Made by a program: the position numbers and the translations under genes
Part shown: positions 10,511 to 19,628 of the stretch, piece after piece
How positions within the stretch are numbered: position 1 is the stretch's first letter
Layout: each line of letters starts with the position of its first letter
Notes under the pieces: model-generated
What the model was told of the DNA's origin: nothing
Database searches by the model: none
The model's input: the letters and a program-made list of their open reading frames with translations, nothing else
Source: Ophiostoma sp. CBS 140.51
Taxonomy: Eukaryota; Ascomycota; Sordariomycetes; Ophiostomatales; Ophiostomataceae
Length of the DNA stretch: 32,033 nucleotides
Direction of reading: 5' to 3'
NCBI GenBank assembly: GCA_029298735.1
Contig: JANSLP010000360.1
Span: forward strand, 1-32,033

Positions 10511-12049
10511 TTCATCTCCAAATCTCGTCTCTTGAGAAAAACGTTCGCTCCAGCCCAACGCCTCTGGCTTCGGCGTCCGTGTTTCTCACACACCCACGCG
10601 CCCACATGCGCTAGTAGCTTTGACACCCCTGCTCGACCTATCAGAGTTCAAAGGTGCAAGATTCCCTCATGATGCTCATTCTCTTTCAACTTTTTTCACG
10701 CTCTTCTTTACGCTTGTTACGTTTTATTCACACTCTTTTCGTTCTGGTTTTCTCAATTTATTTCATTGCCTTGCTGTGTTCCTCTTTGGGTTCCTTATGC
10801 CGGTCGGCGGCCCCACGAAAACAAACGCCACCCTTGTCAGTTGGGTGCTGTGTGTCGTAAACAACAATAGAAGATGAAGCATTTTGAATGACACGAAGAA
10901 CCGAGTACTTACTCCATACCTGCTGTGTATCTTACATGCACCCCTCATACCCACCACCACGTACCAAACCCATCGCCATCCCACCACGTCGGCCGCCTCT
11001 TCTTTCTCCACCCCTCCGTTCGGTAGGATGAGATGGCTGCAGGCGAAGCGTGATGGGGCCCAGGCCAGCGATGCCGCATGACGAAAATGAGGGCAGTCTG
11101 AAGGGCAGTCGAAAAGAGAACAAAGAAACTGAGGATGCACGTCGAAAAGTACATTCTCTACAAAGTCGTCGAGTAATACTACGCTCATCTCGCAAGCTAC
11201 GAAACAAGAAACTAGAGACTAGAAACCGGCGCCAGGCCGGCTCGTCGGGTTACGTCGATTCATTTCTTATTTTGTTAGACGTACCATACAAACTTACACT
11301 TATTGTTCTCTTTTTACCCTTTTCAGATCGTCCCCTGTCGTTTTTATGTTTCTTCTCTTCTCTTCCTATCTTGATATTCTCTCTCCGCCTCTCATCTCTT
11401 CCTCTTCCTCCCTCTCCGTCACCTCTCACTGCTCTCATCTCGACCTGCCACGCAGAGGCCCTTGTTTTTTTTGTTTCATCACGGCTGCTGCTTAGGAACA
11501 GCAACACGCCATTGTTGAAAATCATCTGGCGACCCGCCTTTCACCTTGGAGGCACTCTCTATTTTCTCTCGTTCATCCAGTCCATCTTGGGACTCTTATT
11601 CTCTTTTGTTTCTGCGCCTTCCTTTTTATTTTTACTCCCTTTATATCCTTCTCATCCCGTCAACATCTTTGACCCCCATCGGTCTCTCTTTCTTGATTGA
11701 TTCTGCGTATCTTTGGGGACTGTGTCGCTGGTCGTCGTGTCTCTTTGTTTTCACGCCACCCTTGCTCTTGTCGGCTTTCTTCCCTGTTATTGATTTTGTC
11801 TTTGTCTTTTCTCTCCTATTTTGAGCATCGTTTCTGCCGCGTTTCTATTTTCTTCCTCTTTAATACGCATTGCTTTGTTTTCCACTCTCACTTCAGTCTG
11901 TCACTTCCGATCTATTTCTTTTATTGTCGTCCCTTCACAACCGCCTTATTTCATCTTCTTCTCTTCAACTCATCTCTCACACCTCGAGCATGACGAATAT
12001 CTCATAAAACGAAAAGACCACCACATTCAGGAAACCACCATATATCGCC
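10511..12049 (+). other. Pyrimidine-rich upstream region / possible long 5' leader of the CRIB-like gene
   Basis: From roughly 11.25 to 12.0 kb the plus strand is strongly C/T-rich, ending in an A/C-rich stretch just before the ATG at 12050. Pyrimidine-rich coding-strand leaders are common before fungal start codons. If transcription began near 10.5 kb the leader would contain many upstream ATGs, including a two-codon one (ATGCGCTAG at 10606-10614), so a leader intron or a start much nearer 12 kb is likely. No protein-coding gene is supported here. Confidence 0.45.
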
Positions 12050-14482
12050 ATGTACGCCGAATCGACGACTTCGCCATCATGGTTTGACAAACTCGCTTCC
12101 TGCTGTGGACCGCCCTCACCACGACTGCCTCAGCAACAGGGTCGAAGCAAACTCCTCCGCCGCGGTGAGAAGGACGCCGCTGCGATCTGGGCCGACGAGC
12201 CTGCCATGACACCCCCGCCTTCCTTTGGACCCGGACCGCACTCTCGCCCAGTCGATCTTATGCAAACGAGAAACCGATCAATATCCAACGCCGTCCGCCG
12301 GACACAGTGGCCGTCCCAGGAGCAGCAGCTGATCGATATCAACGGCGATGCTACGCCGGCGGGTACGCAGCACAGCCGGAACAACAGCCGGACAATCAGT
12401 CGAGGACACAGTCGAGGCGGCAAAGGCCAAGGACAAACGCCCCGTTCACGCCACGGCTACTCACGATCCGGATCGTCAACACTCGTTGGAGGTGGCACAC
12501 CAGCCAGCGCGGCTGGTCGCAGCAGCCACTCGATCCGTCGCCGACTCCGGACACCGTCATCTCTTTCGCTCTTCCCTCTACCGCCATCTTTGTCTTCATC
12601 TTCATCTACGCGTAGACCGCAAATCTCGGCACCAACAAACTTTCGCCATTTGCAGTCGGGTACGTTTGTCTTTCCGGCTCTCCCTCAGGAGGAGCAGCAA
12701 CAGATCCAGCAGTACCAGCGGGAACAGTACCACCAGCTGCACCAGCAGCAACAAGAGGAGGAGCGGCAGCAAAGCCAAAGACGGCAGCAGCAGGTAGACC
12801 AAGAACAACAACAACGGCAGTTCCAGGAACAGCAACAGGCCTTCCAGCAACAGTACCTTCAACACTACCAGGAGCAGTACCGTCAGCAATATCAGCAGCA
12901 GTTCCAGCGCCGTCCACCATCGTTCCAGCCGCTCGATTTTACCACGCACCTGCCGTCGCCTCTCCTACCTTCGTTTCAGCGGGCGACCATTTACGATGAT
13001 GGAGATGACGAGGAGGGAGACATCGTCACCATGCCCCCACGGGTGCACACACGCAATGGCAGCCACGGTGACGACGATCTGAGTATCAACCGGTCCGTGT
13101 TTCACGACCGCAGCCACTCGGCCATGTCCTTCCACCTCCCGCGCCGGCCGGTCGGTGCGGGTGCCGCCAGTGTGGCAGGAAGTATTCGGTCGGGCACCAC
13201 GGGCACGAATAATGCAACCAAAACCAGCGTGTCCGGCGCTACTGCCAGCGACGTGGCAGCTCCCGCCATTCCTGTGCGCTCCCGCCTGCGCTCCCACTCG
13301 TCGCCGGCCGTCGAGTCCATGGTGGAGCGCATCGCCAGCGCCATGATTGAGATGGAAAAGCTGCAGGCCGAGATTGACTCTGTCGTTGAGCGCCAGAGCA
13401 TCTATGTCAGCAGCCGGCCGTCGACTGCCTATGGTAGTGTTGCCGCCGAGGTTGCTCCCCTCAAGTTGTTTCCCTCGTCTTTTGACGAGATGCCGTCTGT
13501 CCCCGCCATCCCGGCCACAGCTCCTTCATTTGCCGAACGTTTGAGTACCGAGCGGCCCAAGACAGCGCCGCCGCGCAGCAGCGTGTACTTTGGGACAGCG
13601 ACTGAGGTCAACACGGTACCTCTTCCCTCGAACTCGACCAGCACTCTTACTCAACAAACGCAGCCTCAGCAGCAACAACAGCAGCCCACTGCCGCCTCAT
13701 CGTCAGTGTCAGTGGCATCCGCTGCCTCTGTCGCTTCAGCCGCTGCCAAAGCTGCCAAAGCCAAGGCCCGGGCAGCTCACAGTGCCAGCGGCAGTACTGG
13801 TAGCATGCGTGGCGGTGGTAGTGGTGGAAGCACCGGTGGTGCTCGCATTAACGGCCGCCCCGTTGACGTGCCTCTGGCTCCGCCTCTGCCTCTCGTCCTG
13901 CGCCCACCTTTGCGCAAAAAGAAGTCGTTCTCGCGCGTTTCCAACTGGCTGTCATCCCATGAACGTAATGAAGGTGTCGATGGTCCTAACGCCAGTGTTG
14001 GAGGAGACCGCGACCGCGGCTTGAGCCTCGACTCGGTGACTAACGCACCCCGCCCCATTACCGCCAAGGATGGCTTCTACCAGTGCCTGCCCCCCGCCAT
14101 GGAGACGCAGGGCTCTCATTATGGCCGTCACGGCCGTACCAGCGTCGACTCGATCGTGTCGACAGTGGACACTCTGTCCACTTGGACAACAGAGCGTGAT
14201 GAAGCCAGTCGGCAGGTCGATGTCCATGATGACGACAACGACGCCGACAACCAACTCGAACAGGACTATGTCGACGAGCTCCCCAAGCACGACACGCCCA
14301 CACCTACATCAGCCACGACCATGACGACACTCGCCACACTGTTGACGGCTGCTACTACGGCCACGTCAACGCCCACCATCCCAGCCATGGCGACTGCTGT
14401 GGCATCCTCGTCTCTGGCCGAAAAGTCGAGTGCCAGTCTTCTCGGTGCACACCGTCCGCAGAGCGTTGGAGTTGCCTTTTAA
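12050..14482 (+). CDS. Ser/Gln-rich 810-aa protein with a CRIB-like motif
   Basis: A single-exon protein that I cannot match to a named gene. The N-terminus (MYAESTTSPSWFDKLASCCG) has a Cys pair at residues 18-19 that could be lipidated. Residues 192-204 (ISAPTNFRHLQSG) fit the CRIB consensus ISxPxxFxHxxHxG except for the second histidine, suggesting binding of a Cdc42/Rac-type GTPase. About residues 213-295 are a Gln-rich tract, probably coiled coil or disordered. Then come Ser-rich linkers, a short predicted helix (SMVERIASAMIEMEKLQAEI), an Ala-rich stretch (ASVASAAAKAAKAKARAA), a Gly-rich patch, a basic RKKKSFSRVSNWLSS motif, and a Thr/Ala-rich tail. The start context CGCCATG is good. By composition it may be a signalling scaffold at the membrane; that role is inference. 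Neighbours give no clue. Confidence 0.85.
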   Translation: MYAESTTSPSWFDKLASCCGPPSPRLPQQQGRSKLLRRGEKDAAAIWADEPAMTPPPSFGPGPHSRPVDLMQTRNRSISNAVRRTQWPSQEQQLIDINGDATPAGTQHSRNNSRTISRGHSRGGKGQGQTPRSRHGYSRSGSSTLVGGGTPASAAGRSSHSIRRRLRTPSSLSLFPLPPSLSSSSSTRRPQISAPTNFRHLQSGTFVFPALPQEEQQQIQQYQREQYHQLHQQQQEEERQQSQRRQQQVDQEQQQRQFQEQQQAFQQQYLQHYQEQYRQQYQQQFQRRPPSFQPLDFTTHLPSPLLPSFQRATIYDDGDDEEGDIVTMPPRVHTRNGSHGDDDLSINRSVFHDRSHSAMSFHLPRRPVGAGAASVAGSIRSGTTGTNNATKTSVSGATASDVAAPAIPVRSRLRSHSSPAVESMVERIASAMIEMEKLQAEIDSVVERQSIYVSSRPSTAYGSVAAEVAPLKLFPSSFDEMPSVPAIPATAPSFAERLSTERPKTAPPRSSVYFGTATEVNTVPLPSNSTSTLTQQTQPQQQQQQPTAASSSVSVASAASVASAAAKAAKAKARAAHSASGSTGSMRGGGSGGSTGGARINGRPVDVPLAPPLPLVLRPPLRKKKSFSRVSNWLSSHERNEGVDGPNASVGGDRDRGLSLDSVTNAPRPITAKDGFYQCLPPAMETQGSHYGRHGRTSVDSIVSTVDTLSTWTTERDEASRQVDVHDDDNDADNQLEQDYVDELPKHDTPTPTSATTMTTLATLLTAATTATSTPTIPAMATAVASSSLAEKSSASLLGAHRPQSVGVAF

Positions 14483-15239
14483 CTCTGTTGACTTGATATT
14501 TCTTGGTCTCCTTTCGAATTTTCTGTGTATATATCAGTTTTGATTTCTGTTCCCTTTTTGTCATTTGTTTACTTTTTTTCTTTCTTTTCATATTTCCTTT
14601 CTCTCTTCTTGATACCAGGACCCTTAATGATATAGATAGGGAGGAAAACTACCTTGGGAGGCTTTTTGGATTTGTTTTGTTCTGCGTTCTGTTATAAGTT
14701 TCCTCATCTTTTCTTTTTCCTTTCTCTTTTCTTTGTACTGACACCATATTGACAGTGTCATTAGCATTTTGTGGGCGAAACAGGTATTACCCACACCGTT
14801 CTCTTTAGCATTATTATCAATATACCTTCAACGGAGGGCCAGCGCGCTGGAGCGCTGAAAACAGTCCCTCCCACTCCACCTATTTTGTCCCTGAACAGTG
14901 AATACTTTTGTCCCATTGGTTGACCTCTCAAAAACGTGGTTGTGGACGTGCTGTAAATAGAGACGGAAGGCACGACGGGAAAGCACTAATCTCCACTAAC
15001 CCCCTGTTGTGCCTTGTGCTAAGATAAGCTCGCAGCAATACTACTCAGTGCAAGTGCGACGCGGCCTTTGCTTCCCAATTAAGGAGGACGGAATGAAAGG
15101 GAATCTGGAAACAGGGAAGGAGGGAAAGAGAGACGAGACACAATTGTGCGACTTCCTCTTCTCGCCAGTTTCAATCCCACTCTCCTTTCCTCGCCTCTCC
15201 CCATCGACACTTTTGTTTCACTCGACACTCTTGAAAACG
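14483..15239. other. Intergenic region between the CRIB-like and phytase-like genes
   Basis: The left part is T/C-rich 3' flank of the CRIB-like gene. The right part, from about 15.14 kb, is pyrimidine-rich sequence fitting a 5' leader for the phytase-like gene. A perfect 12-bp palindrome, CCAGCGCGCTGG, lies at 14839-14850. An in-frame ATG at 15093 could extend the phytase-like protein by 49 residues but looks less likely than the ATG at 15240. Nothing else is supported. Confidence 0.55.
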
Positions 15240-17219
15240 ATGGCGGGCCCAATCTCTTCGATTGTCAACGGCGTGCGGTCGTTGCTTGACGGCAGCGGCG
15301 GTCGTTCGTATTACAACCGCAACAACTATTACGACTACGAACCCGTCGCGTCGCCCTCGTCGGCCACGGGCTTTTTGAGCGACGACGAAGACGAAGATGC
15401 CGATTACAACCATTTCGATCAGCGGCGGCACCGGAAACGGAGGAGGGAGCCGATGATGATTATGGAGGCAGGCAGCTACCAGAACGACAGCGGAAGACGA
15501 TCAAGGCGAGGACGACAATACTTTGACAGCGATTTTCGAGATGGCGTTTTCGACAGCATATGGGCTCGTGGCAACCGTCGTTTTCTCAAGCTGACACTGC
15601 TGGCTGCCATGGCCGGACTGATGCTGTACCTGGGCGCCATTGTGTCTCGCATCATTGCGGCGTCGCGAGCGGCCGGCAGAATCCCACCGTCCTGCGACAC
15701 GCCCGACCACGGCTACCAGTGCTATCCGGCGGTCGCCCAATATTGGGGACAATACGCGCCCTTCTTTTCAGTGCCCTCCGATCTCTCGAACACGGGCACC
15801 AAGAAACCTGTGCCGCCCCAGCGCGCCGACTCGTCGCCCTTTGCTCCGCCGCAACATACACCCAAAAAGGACCCGTCTTCGGCGTTTCTGCCGCCCGGGT
15901 GCCACTTCACCTTTGCCCAAGTACTCTCGCGCCACGGCGGACGTGATCCGACATCAGGCAAGTCGGCTGCCTATGCCGCGCTCATCGCGCGCATTCTGGA
16001 GACGGTGGACGATTTCGAGGATGGACCGAACGGCAAGTTCGCGTTCCTCAAGGATTACAAGTACACAATGGGCGCTGACGAGCTCACACGCTTCGGCGAA
16101 CTGCAAATGGTCCACTCGGGCGCCCACTTTTACCAGCGGTACCGCTCGCTGTTGCAGCCCTTGAACACAGAGACGTCGCATGTCGATCCTTTTGTGCGCT
16201 CGGCCGACCAGCACCGCGTCGTGCTGTCGGCCATCAACTGGATCCAGGGCTTTCAGGGCGCGCGCCACCAAGATGACGTCAAGGGCAAGTCGTCCCATAC
16301 AGACAAAGACAACGAGTCGGAACACGCACAGATTGTCCTGCTGCCCGAGGAGGCTGGCTTCAACAACACGCTGAGCTACAATGGGCTGTGCAAGAAGTTT
16401 ACGTCGCACGCCGGCTCCGTCGCCCAGCGCACCTTTGCCGCGACATTTGTGCCCGCCATCACGGAGCGCCTCAACCGCGGTCTGCCCAAGGCCAACCTGA
16501 CCGACACCGAGACCGTCTACCTCATGGACCTGTGTCCCTTTGAGACGATTGCCGACGGCGAGGAGGAAGAGGAAGACAAGGATGGCGAGATTGTCAAGAA
16601 GATCGTCGGCGGCGGCCGCCGTCTTTCGCCCTTTTGCCACTTGTTCGCCGAGACGGAATGGCGCGACTACGACTACTTCCAGACCCTGGGCAAGTGGTAC
16701 GGCTTTGGCGACGGCAGCGCGCTCGGCGCCACACAGGGCGTCGGTTTCGTCAACGAGCTCATTGCCCGCCTGACATCTTCGCCCGTCGACGACCACACGA
16801 GTACGAACCGCACCATGGACGCCGACCCGGCGACCTTCCCGCTCGACGCCAAAGTCTATGCCGACTTCAGCCACGACAACGACATGGCCAACGTCTTTGC
16901 CGCGCTGGGGCTCTATAACGGGTCCGCTCCTGTCGGTGGACCCTCCAACACGACACGTGTTGAGCCCGAAGATTTGCGCGGCTACGCAGCCAGCTGGACC
17001 GTTCCCTTTGCGGCGCGCATGTACGTCGAGAAGATGGTCTGCGATGGCGATAAGTCCGACGACAGCGAAGAGTTTGTCCGGATCCTCGTCAACGACCGCA
17101 TCATGCCGCTGCCAAACTGCGGTGCCGACCAGCTCGGTCGCTGTCGACTGAACCGGTTTGTCGAGAGTCTCGAGTTTGCCCGCAGCGGCGGAAACTGGGA
17201 CGACTGCTTTGCGGAGTGA
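15240..17219 (+). CDS. Membrane-anchored histidine acid phosphatase, phytase type
   Basis: A single-exon, 659-aa protein of the histidine acid phosphatase superfamily, branch 2, closest in motifs to PhyA-type phytases that release phosphate from phytate and other monoesters. The catalytic RHGGRDP is at 231-237 (nucleophile His232) and the proton-donor motif HD at 545-546 (in SHDND). The phytase-type CDTPDHGYQCYP and WGQYAPFFSVPSDL precede the active site, and paired Cys residues (YNGLC, MDLCPFE, SPFCHLF, NCG) fit the disulphide pattern. Unlike secreted phytases it has about 115 hydrophilic N-terminal residues, Tyr/Asp/Arg-rich, then a hydrophobic helix at about 116-140, so it should be a type II membrane protein with the catalytic domain in the lumen or outside the cell. 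The start at 15240 is chosen for its pyrimidine-rich leader and ATGGCG context. Substrate is inferred from family. Confidence 0.93.
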   Translation: MAGPISSIVNGVRSLLDGSGGRSYYNRNNYYDYEPVASPSSATGFLSDDEDEDADYNHFDQRRHRKRRREPMMIMEAGSYQNDSGRRSRRGRQYFDSDFRDGVFDSIWARGNRRFLKLTLLAAMAGLMLYLGAIVSRIIAASRAAGRIPPSCDTPDHGYQCYPAVAQYWGQYAPFFSVPSDLSNTGTKKPVPPQRADSSPFAPPQHTPKKDPSSAFLPPGCHFTFAQVLSRHGGRDPTSGKSAAYAALIARILETVDDFEDGPNGKFAFLKDYKYTMGADELTRFGELQMVHSGAHFYQRYRSLLQPLNTETSHVDPFVRSADQHRVVLSAINWIQGFQGARHQDDVKGKSSHTDKDNESEHAQIVLLPEEAGFNNTLSYNGLCKKFTSHAGSVAQRTFAATFVPAITERLNRGLPKANLTDTETVYLMDLCPFETIADGEEEEEDKDGEIVKKIVGGGRRLSPFCHLFAETEWRDYDYFQTLGKWYGFGDGSALGATQGVGFVNELIARLTSSPVDDHTSTNRTMDADPATFPLDAKVYADFSHDNDMANVFAALGLYNGSAPVGGPSNTTRVEPEDLRGYAASWTVPFAARMYVEKMVCDGDKSDDSEEFVRILVNDRIMPLPNCGADQLGRCRLNRFVESLEFARSGGNWDDCFAE

Positions 17220-18521
17220 GCAACGACAAAGCGAAGCGGAGCGGAGCGATGTAGTCGATACTTTCCTCATAGCTTTTTACTACGTTCACACCGCAGCATC
17301 TGCCCACCATATTTTACGAATTTATGACTTTTTTGCACATCTGCAGCGACACATTTTACTTTTTTTTTATCGTCAAATCCACCATATCACCTTGCACACA
17401 TTTCACCGCCGTCTGAGACATGCAGTTACGACGAGGCAGTGAAGAAAAGCATGCAAAAGGGGCACTCAGGGCAGGGCAGTTTCGCGCACCTCAATGTCAA
17501 TCTTGACATGTGAAAGGAGGGAAAGCCAATGCGAGGTCGAACTGAAATGTGAAAGGATCGATGGAAAACATCACAACTTAATTGTCAATCTAGCACATCT
17601 AAATGAAGCGAGACGTGCATCGCTAGGCTGTGAGGCTTAGACCTTGTCGCAGGGCTTCTGTCTTCAGCAGTTTTCAATTCGTCGGCAACAAAACACGCTT
17701 CAAGTTGTCTTGGCCGGCATTTGACGAATGAGACTTGAAACTGCAAGCTCCAAGACTTTGGGCTGAGCATTTGAAAGCAGGTCTGCGGACCGTCTCGTTG
17801 GCTGTCACCCACACCGTTTTACGTTGTCGACGTCGCAGCCATCCCGCGTCAGTGACCGCATCATCCCACTTCCAGGTCAACCATCACAGAAACATGGCTG
17901 TCTGCTGCCTTGACGAAGCGCTTGGCGTTCTGCCGGCATAAGCTGGCCGAGTTCGCTACCGCGCGAGGCGGAGGACATATCAAATGGAAATTTTCATAAT
18001 AATGGGATGATTAATACATACTGTATCTACACATATTTCCTTAAATGTAATTACTCACTTTCGAGGATTAAGCTTCAAATATATAAACCAGCCTGTAGGA
18101 AGTACGGTTTCTTGTTTCTGAAGGTAGAGTGTCGGTAAAAAGAAAGGACACAAATGTGAAAAGAGGCTTGCATGGTGGCTGCTGCTTCATGATACTCTTT
18201 GTGGAAAGCTGAAAGGAAATAATAGGAGTAGATACAAAGAAGAAAACGGAGAAAGAAAACTCGGAAACGTAGGCGCATCGTCAAAAAGAACACCGTTGTC
18301 AATTAAATTGAAAACTTAAACGTGCCGTCGTAACCGTGGTCGCTCTTTTAGCTTAAACGGTTCACGCAATCTATCCAGCTTCAAATTTCAAAGCGAATTG
18401 AAACATAAGCAGGCTGGACATTGCTTACTACTTTATTCTATCTGGATTTCGCGCTTTTTAATATATCTTGGATACACAATTATTACAACAGGATAGACGA
18501 CTGGCCGAAGACGACCTCACA
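17220..18521. other. Intergenic region between the phytase-like and zeta-like genes
   Basis: These 1.3 kb contain the 3' flank of the phytase-like gene and the promoter and leader of the zeta-like kinase. A near-palindrome ATGTCAA-TC-TTGACAT lies at 17494-17509. From 18.0 to 18.5 kb the sequence is distinctly A/T-rich, with TATATAAA-like sequence at about 18078-18085 that could serve as a TATA element. No coding sequence or RNA gene is supported. Confidence 0.55.
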
Positions 18522-19628
18522 ATGCCAAAGCCGAGCGACTACTTCTTGTCGGACGCCGACAATGCGGCCATCTTTGAACAGCAGATCCTGCCGGCAGAGT
18601 TTGGCACTGTCGCGCAAGAGCCTGAGGTGACAGCGGCGATATCAAATGGTCGTCGCCCCGTCTGCATCATCCTCGCCGGCCAGACGGGCGCCGGCAAGTC
18701 TCACGCAGCGCCTGCCCTGGCCGCCGCTCTCAGCAAGCTCGCACCATCAGCTGGCACCTCGTACTGCCACCTTGTCGCCGACACCCACAAACCGTACCAC
18801 CCGGCCTATACGGGACTCGTCGCCGACGCTACCGCTGGTCGCGGTCCACCCGGACTCGCTTCGGCTGCCACGGGTCACGATGCCCGACGCTGGCTGGCGC
18901 GGGCGTGCGCTGTTGCAGCGTCGCGTCGCCTTCCCACTCTCGTCGAGTCGGCGAGTCGGTACCCACAGGACGTGGTGGATATGGCCGGTATCTTTCATGA
19001 TCATAACTACCGCGTGTGTCTGGTGTTGTTGTCAGTGCATCCGGTGCAGTCGCGGCTAGGTCTTTTGGCACGGTTTTTGGATGCGAAGGCTGCGCCGGCG
19101 CCGATGGAAAACGTCGCTGGAGACGTCAAAACCACCACCAAAAAAGCGATGCCCGTCCGGCTGACACCACGACGGATCCATGATGAGAGCTACGTTGGGC
19201 TGGTGGAGCTGGCAGAGAAGCTGGATGCACAGACTTCGACATCACCGTTGGCGGATGCAGTGCTGATTCTGCGGCGCGGCAACCAGGTGGCATACACAAA
19301 TTACTGGATTAAGAGCGGCGGCGGCGACAAACAAAGGCAATGGCAGACGTTGCCGGCCGGTGTGAGCAGTTCTCTGTCTACAGAACGGGAAAAGAGACAG
19401 CTGGACAAAGATGACTCGGCGGAAAGCTCACCCCTGGCAGCCGAGTCTCAATTGTTTTCATCGGACGTTGAGCGGCTGCGGGCGGCCCATCCCGGGCGGG
19501 CCATCGAGCTGGACGCGCTAGCATCCGAGTACGCGGCAACTACACCACAAGAGATGGAGACAGGCCCGACCTTCTACCACCTACTTGGCCCTGATGCTTT
19601 GGTGGCCCATCTACAGAGTGACTGGTAG
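18522..19628 (+). CDS. Zeta-toxin-like P-loop kinase domain protein
   Basis: A single-exon, 368-aa protein with the layout of the zeta-toxin/UDP-N-acetylglucosamine kinase-like P-loop family found in many filamentous fungi. The order is: N-terminal FLSDADNAAIFEQQILP; a beta strand leading into Walker A GQTGAGKS (53-60, Lys59); an Asp/His-Pro motif in ADTHKPYHPAY (87-96), typical of the substrate region; an acidic residue in LVESASR (Glu142); a family-typical strand around NYRVCLVLLSVHP; and a C-terminal helical region ending HLQSDW. Bacterial zeta proteins phosphorylate UDP-N-acetylglucosamine; the substrate of fungal members is not known to me. No antitoxin-like partner gene lies beside it, so a classical toxin-antitoxin module is not indicated. 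The start at 18522 is chosen because upstream in-frame codons lack ATG and the context CACAATGCC is good. Confidence 0.87.
   Translation: MPKPSDYFLSDADNAAIFEQQILPAEFGTVAQEPEVTAAISNGRRPVCIILAGQTGAGKSHAAPALAAALSKLAPSAGTSYCHLVADTHKPYHPAYTGLVADATAGRGPPGLASAATGHDARRWLARACAVAASRRLPTLVESASRYPQDVVDMAGIFHDHNYRVCLVLLSVHPVQSRLGLLARFLDAKAAPAPMENVAGDVKTTTKKAMPVRLTPRRIHDESYVGLVELAEKLDAQTSTSPLADAVLILRRGNQVAYTNYWIKSGGGDKQRQWQTLPAGVSSSLSTEREKRQLDKDDSAESSPLAAESQLFSSDVERLRAAHPGRAIELDALASEYAATTPQEMETGPTFYHLLGPDALVAHLQSDW

Noticed and set aside
11050..11700. Plus-strand frame of about 216 codons upstream of the CRIB-like gene
   Set aside because: The Leu/Phe/Ser-rich product simply reflects the pyrimidine-rich strand; it shows no motifs.
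15009..15239. Longer N-terminus of the phytase-like protein
   Set aside because: The first in-frame codon is GTG, and the in-frame ATG at 15093 would encode leader-like pyrimidine-rich sequence; the ATG at 15240 fits better, although 15093 is not excluded.
15954..17270. 438-codon frame opposite the phytase-like gene
   Set aside because: It is the antisense shadow of a GC-rich coding sequence. The sense strand has clear phytase catalytic motifs.
18468..18521. N-terminal extension of the zeta-like protein (18 residues)
   Set aside because: The extension would begin at a TTG codon; the first ATG, with good context, is at 18522 and is followed by the family's typical N-terminal motif.
18522..19628. 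A toxin-antitoxin operon
   Set aside because: Only the zeta-like kinase is present; no small partner gene lies within 1 kb on either side.
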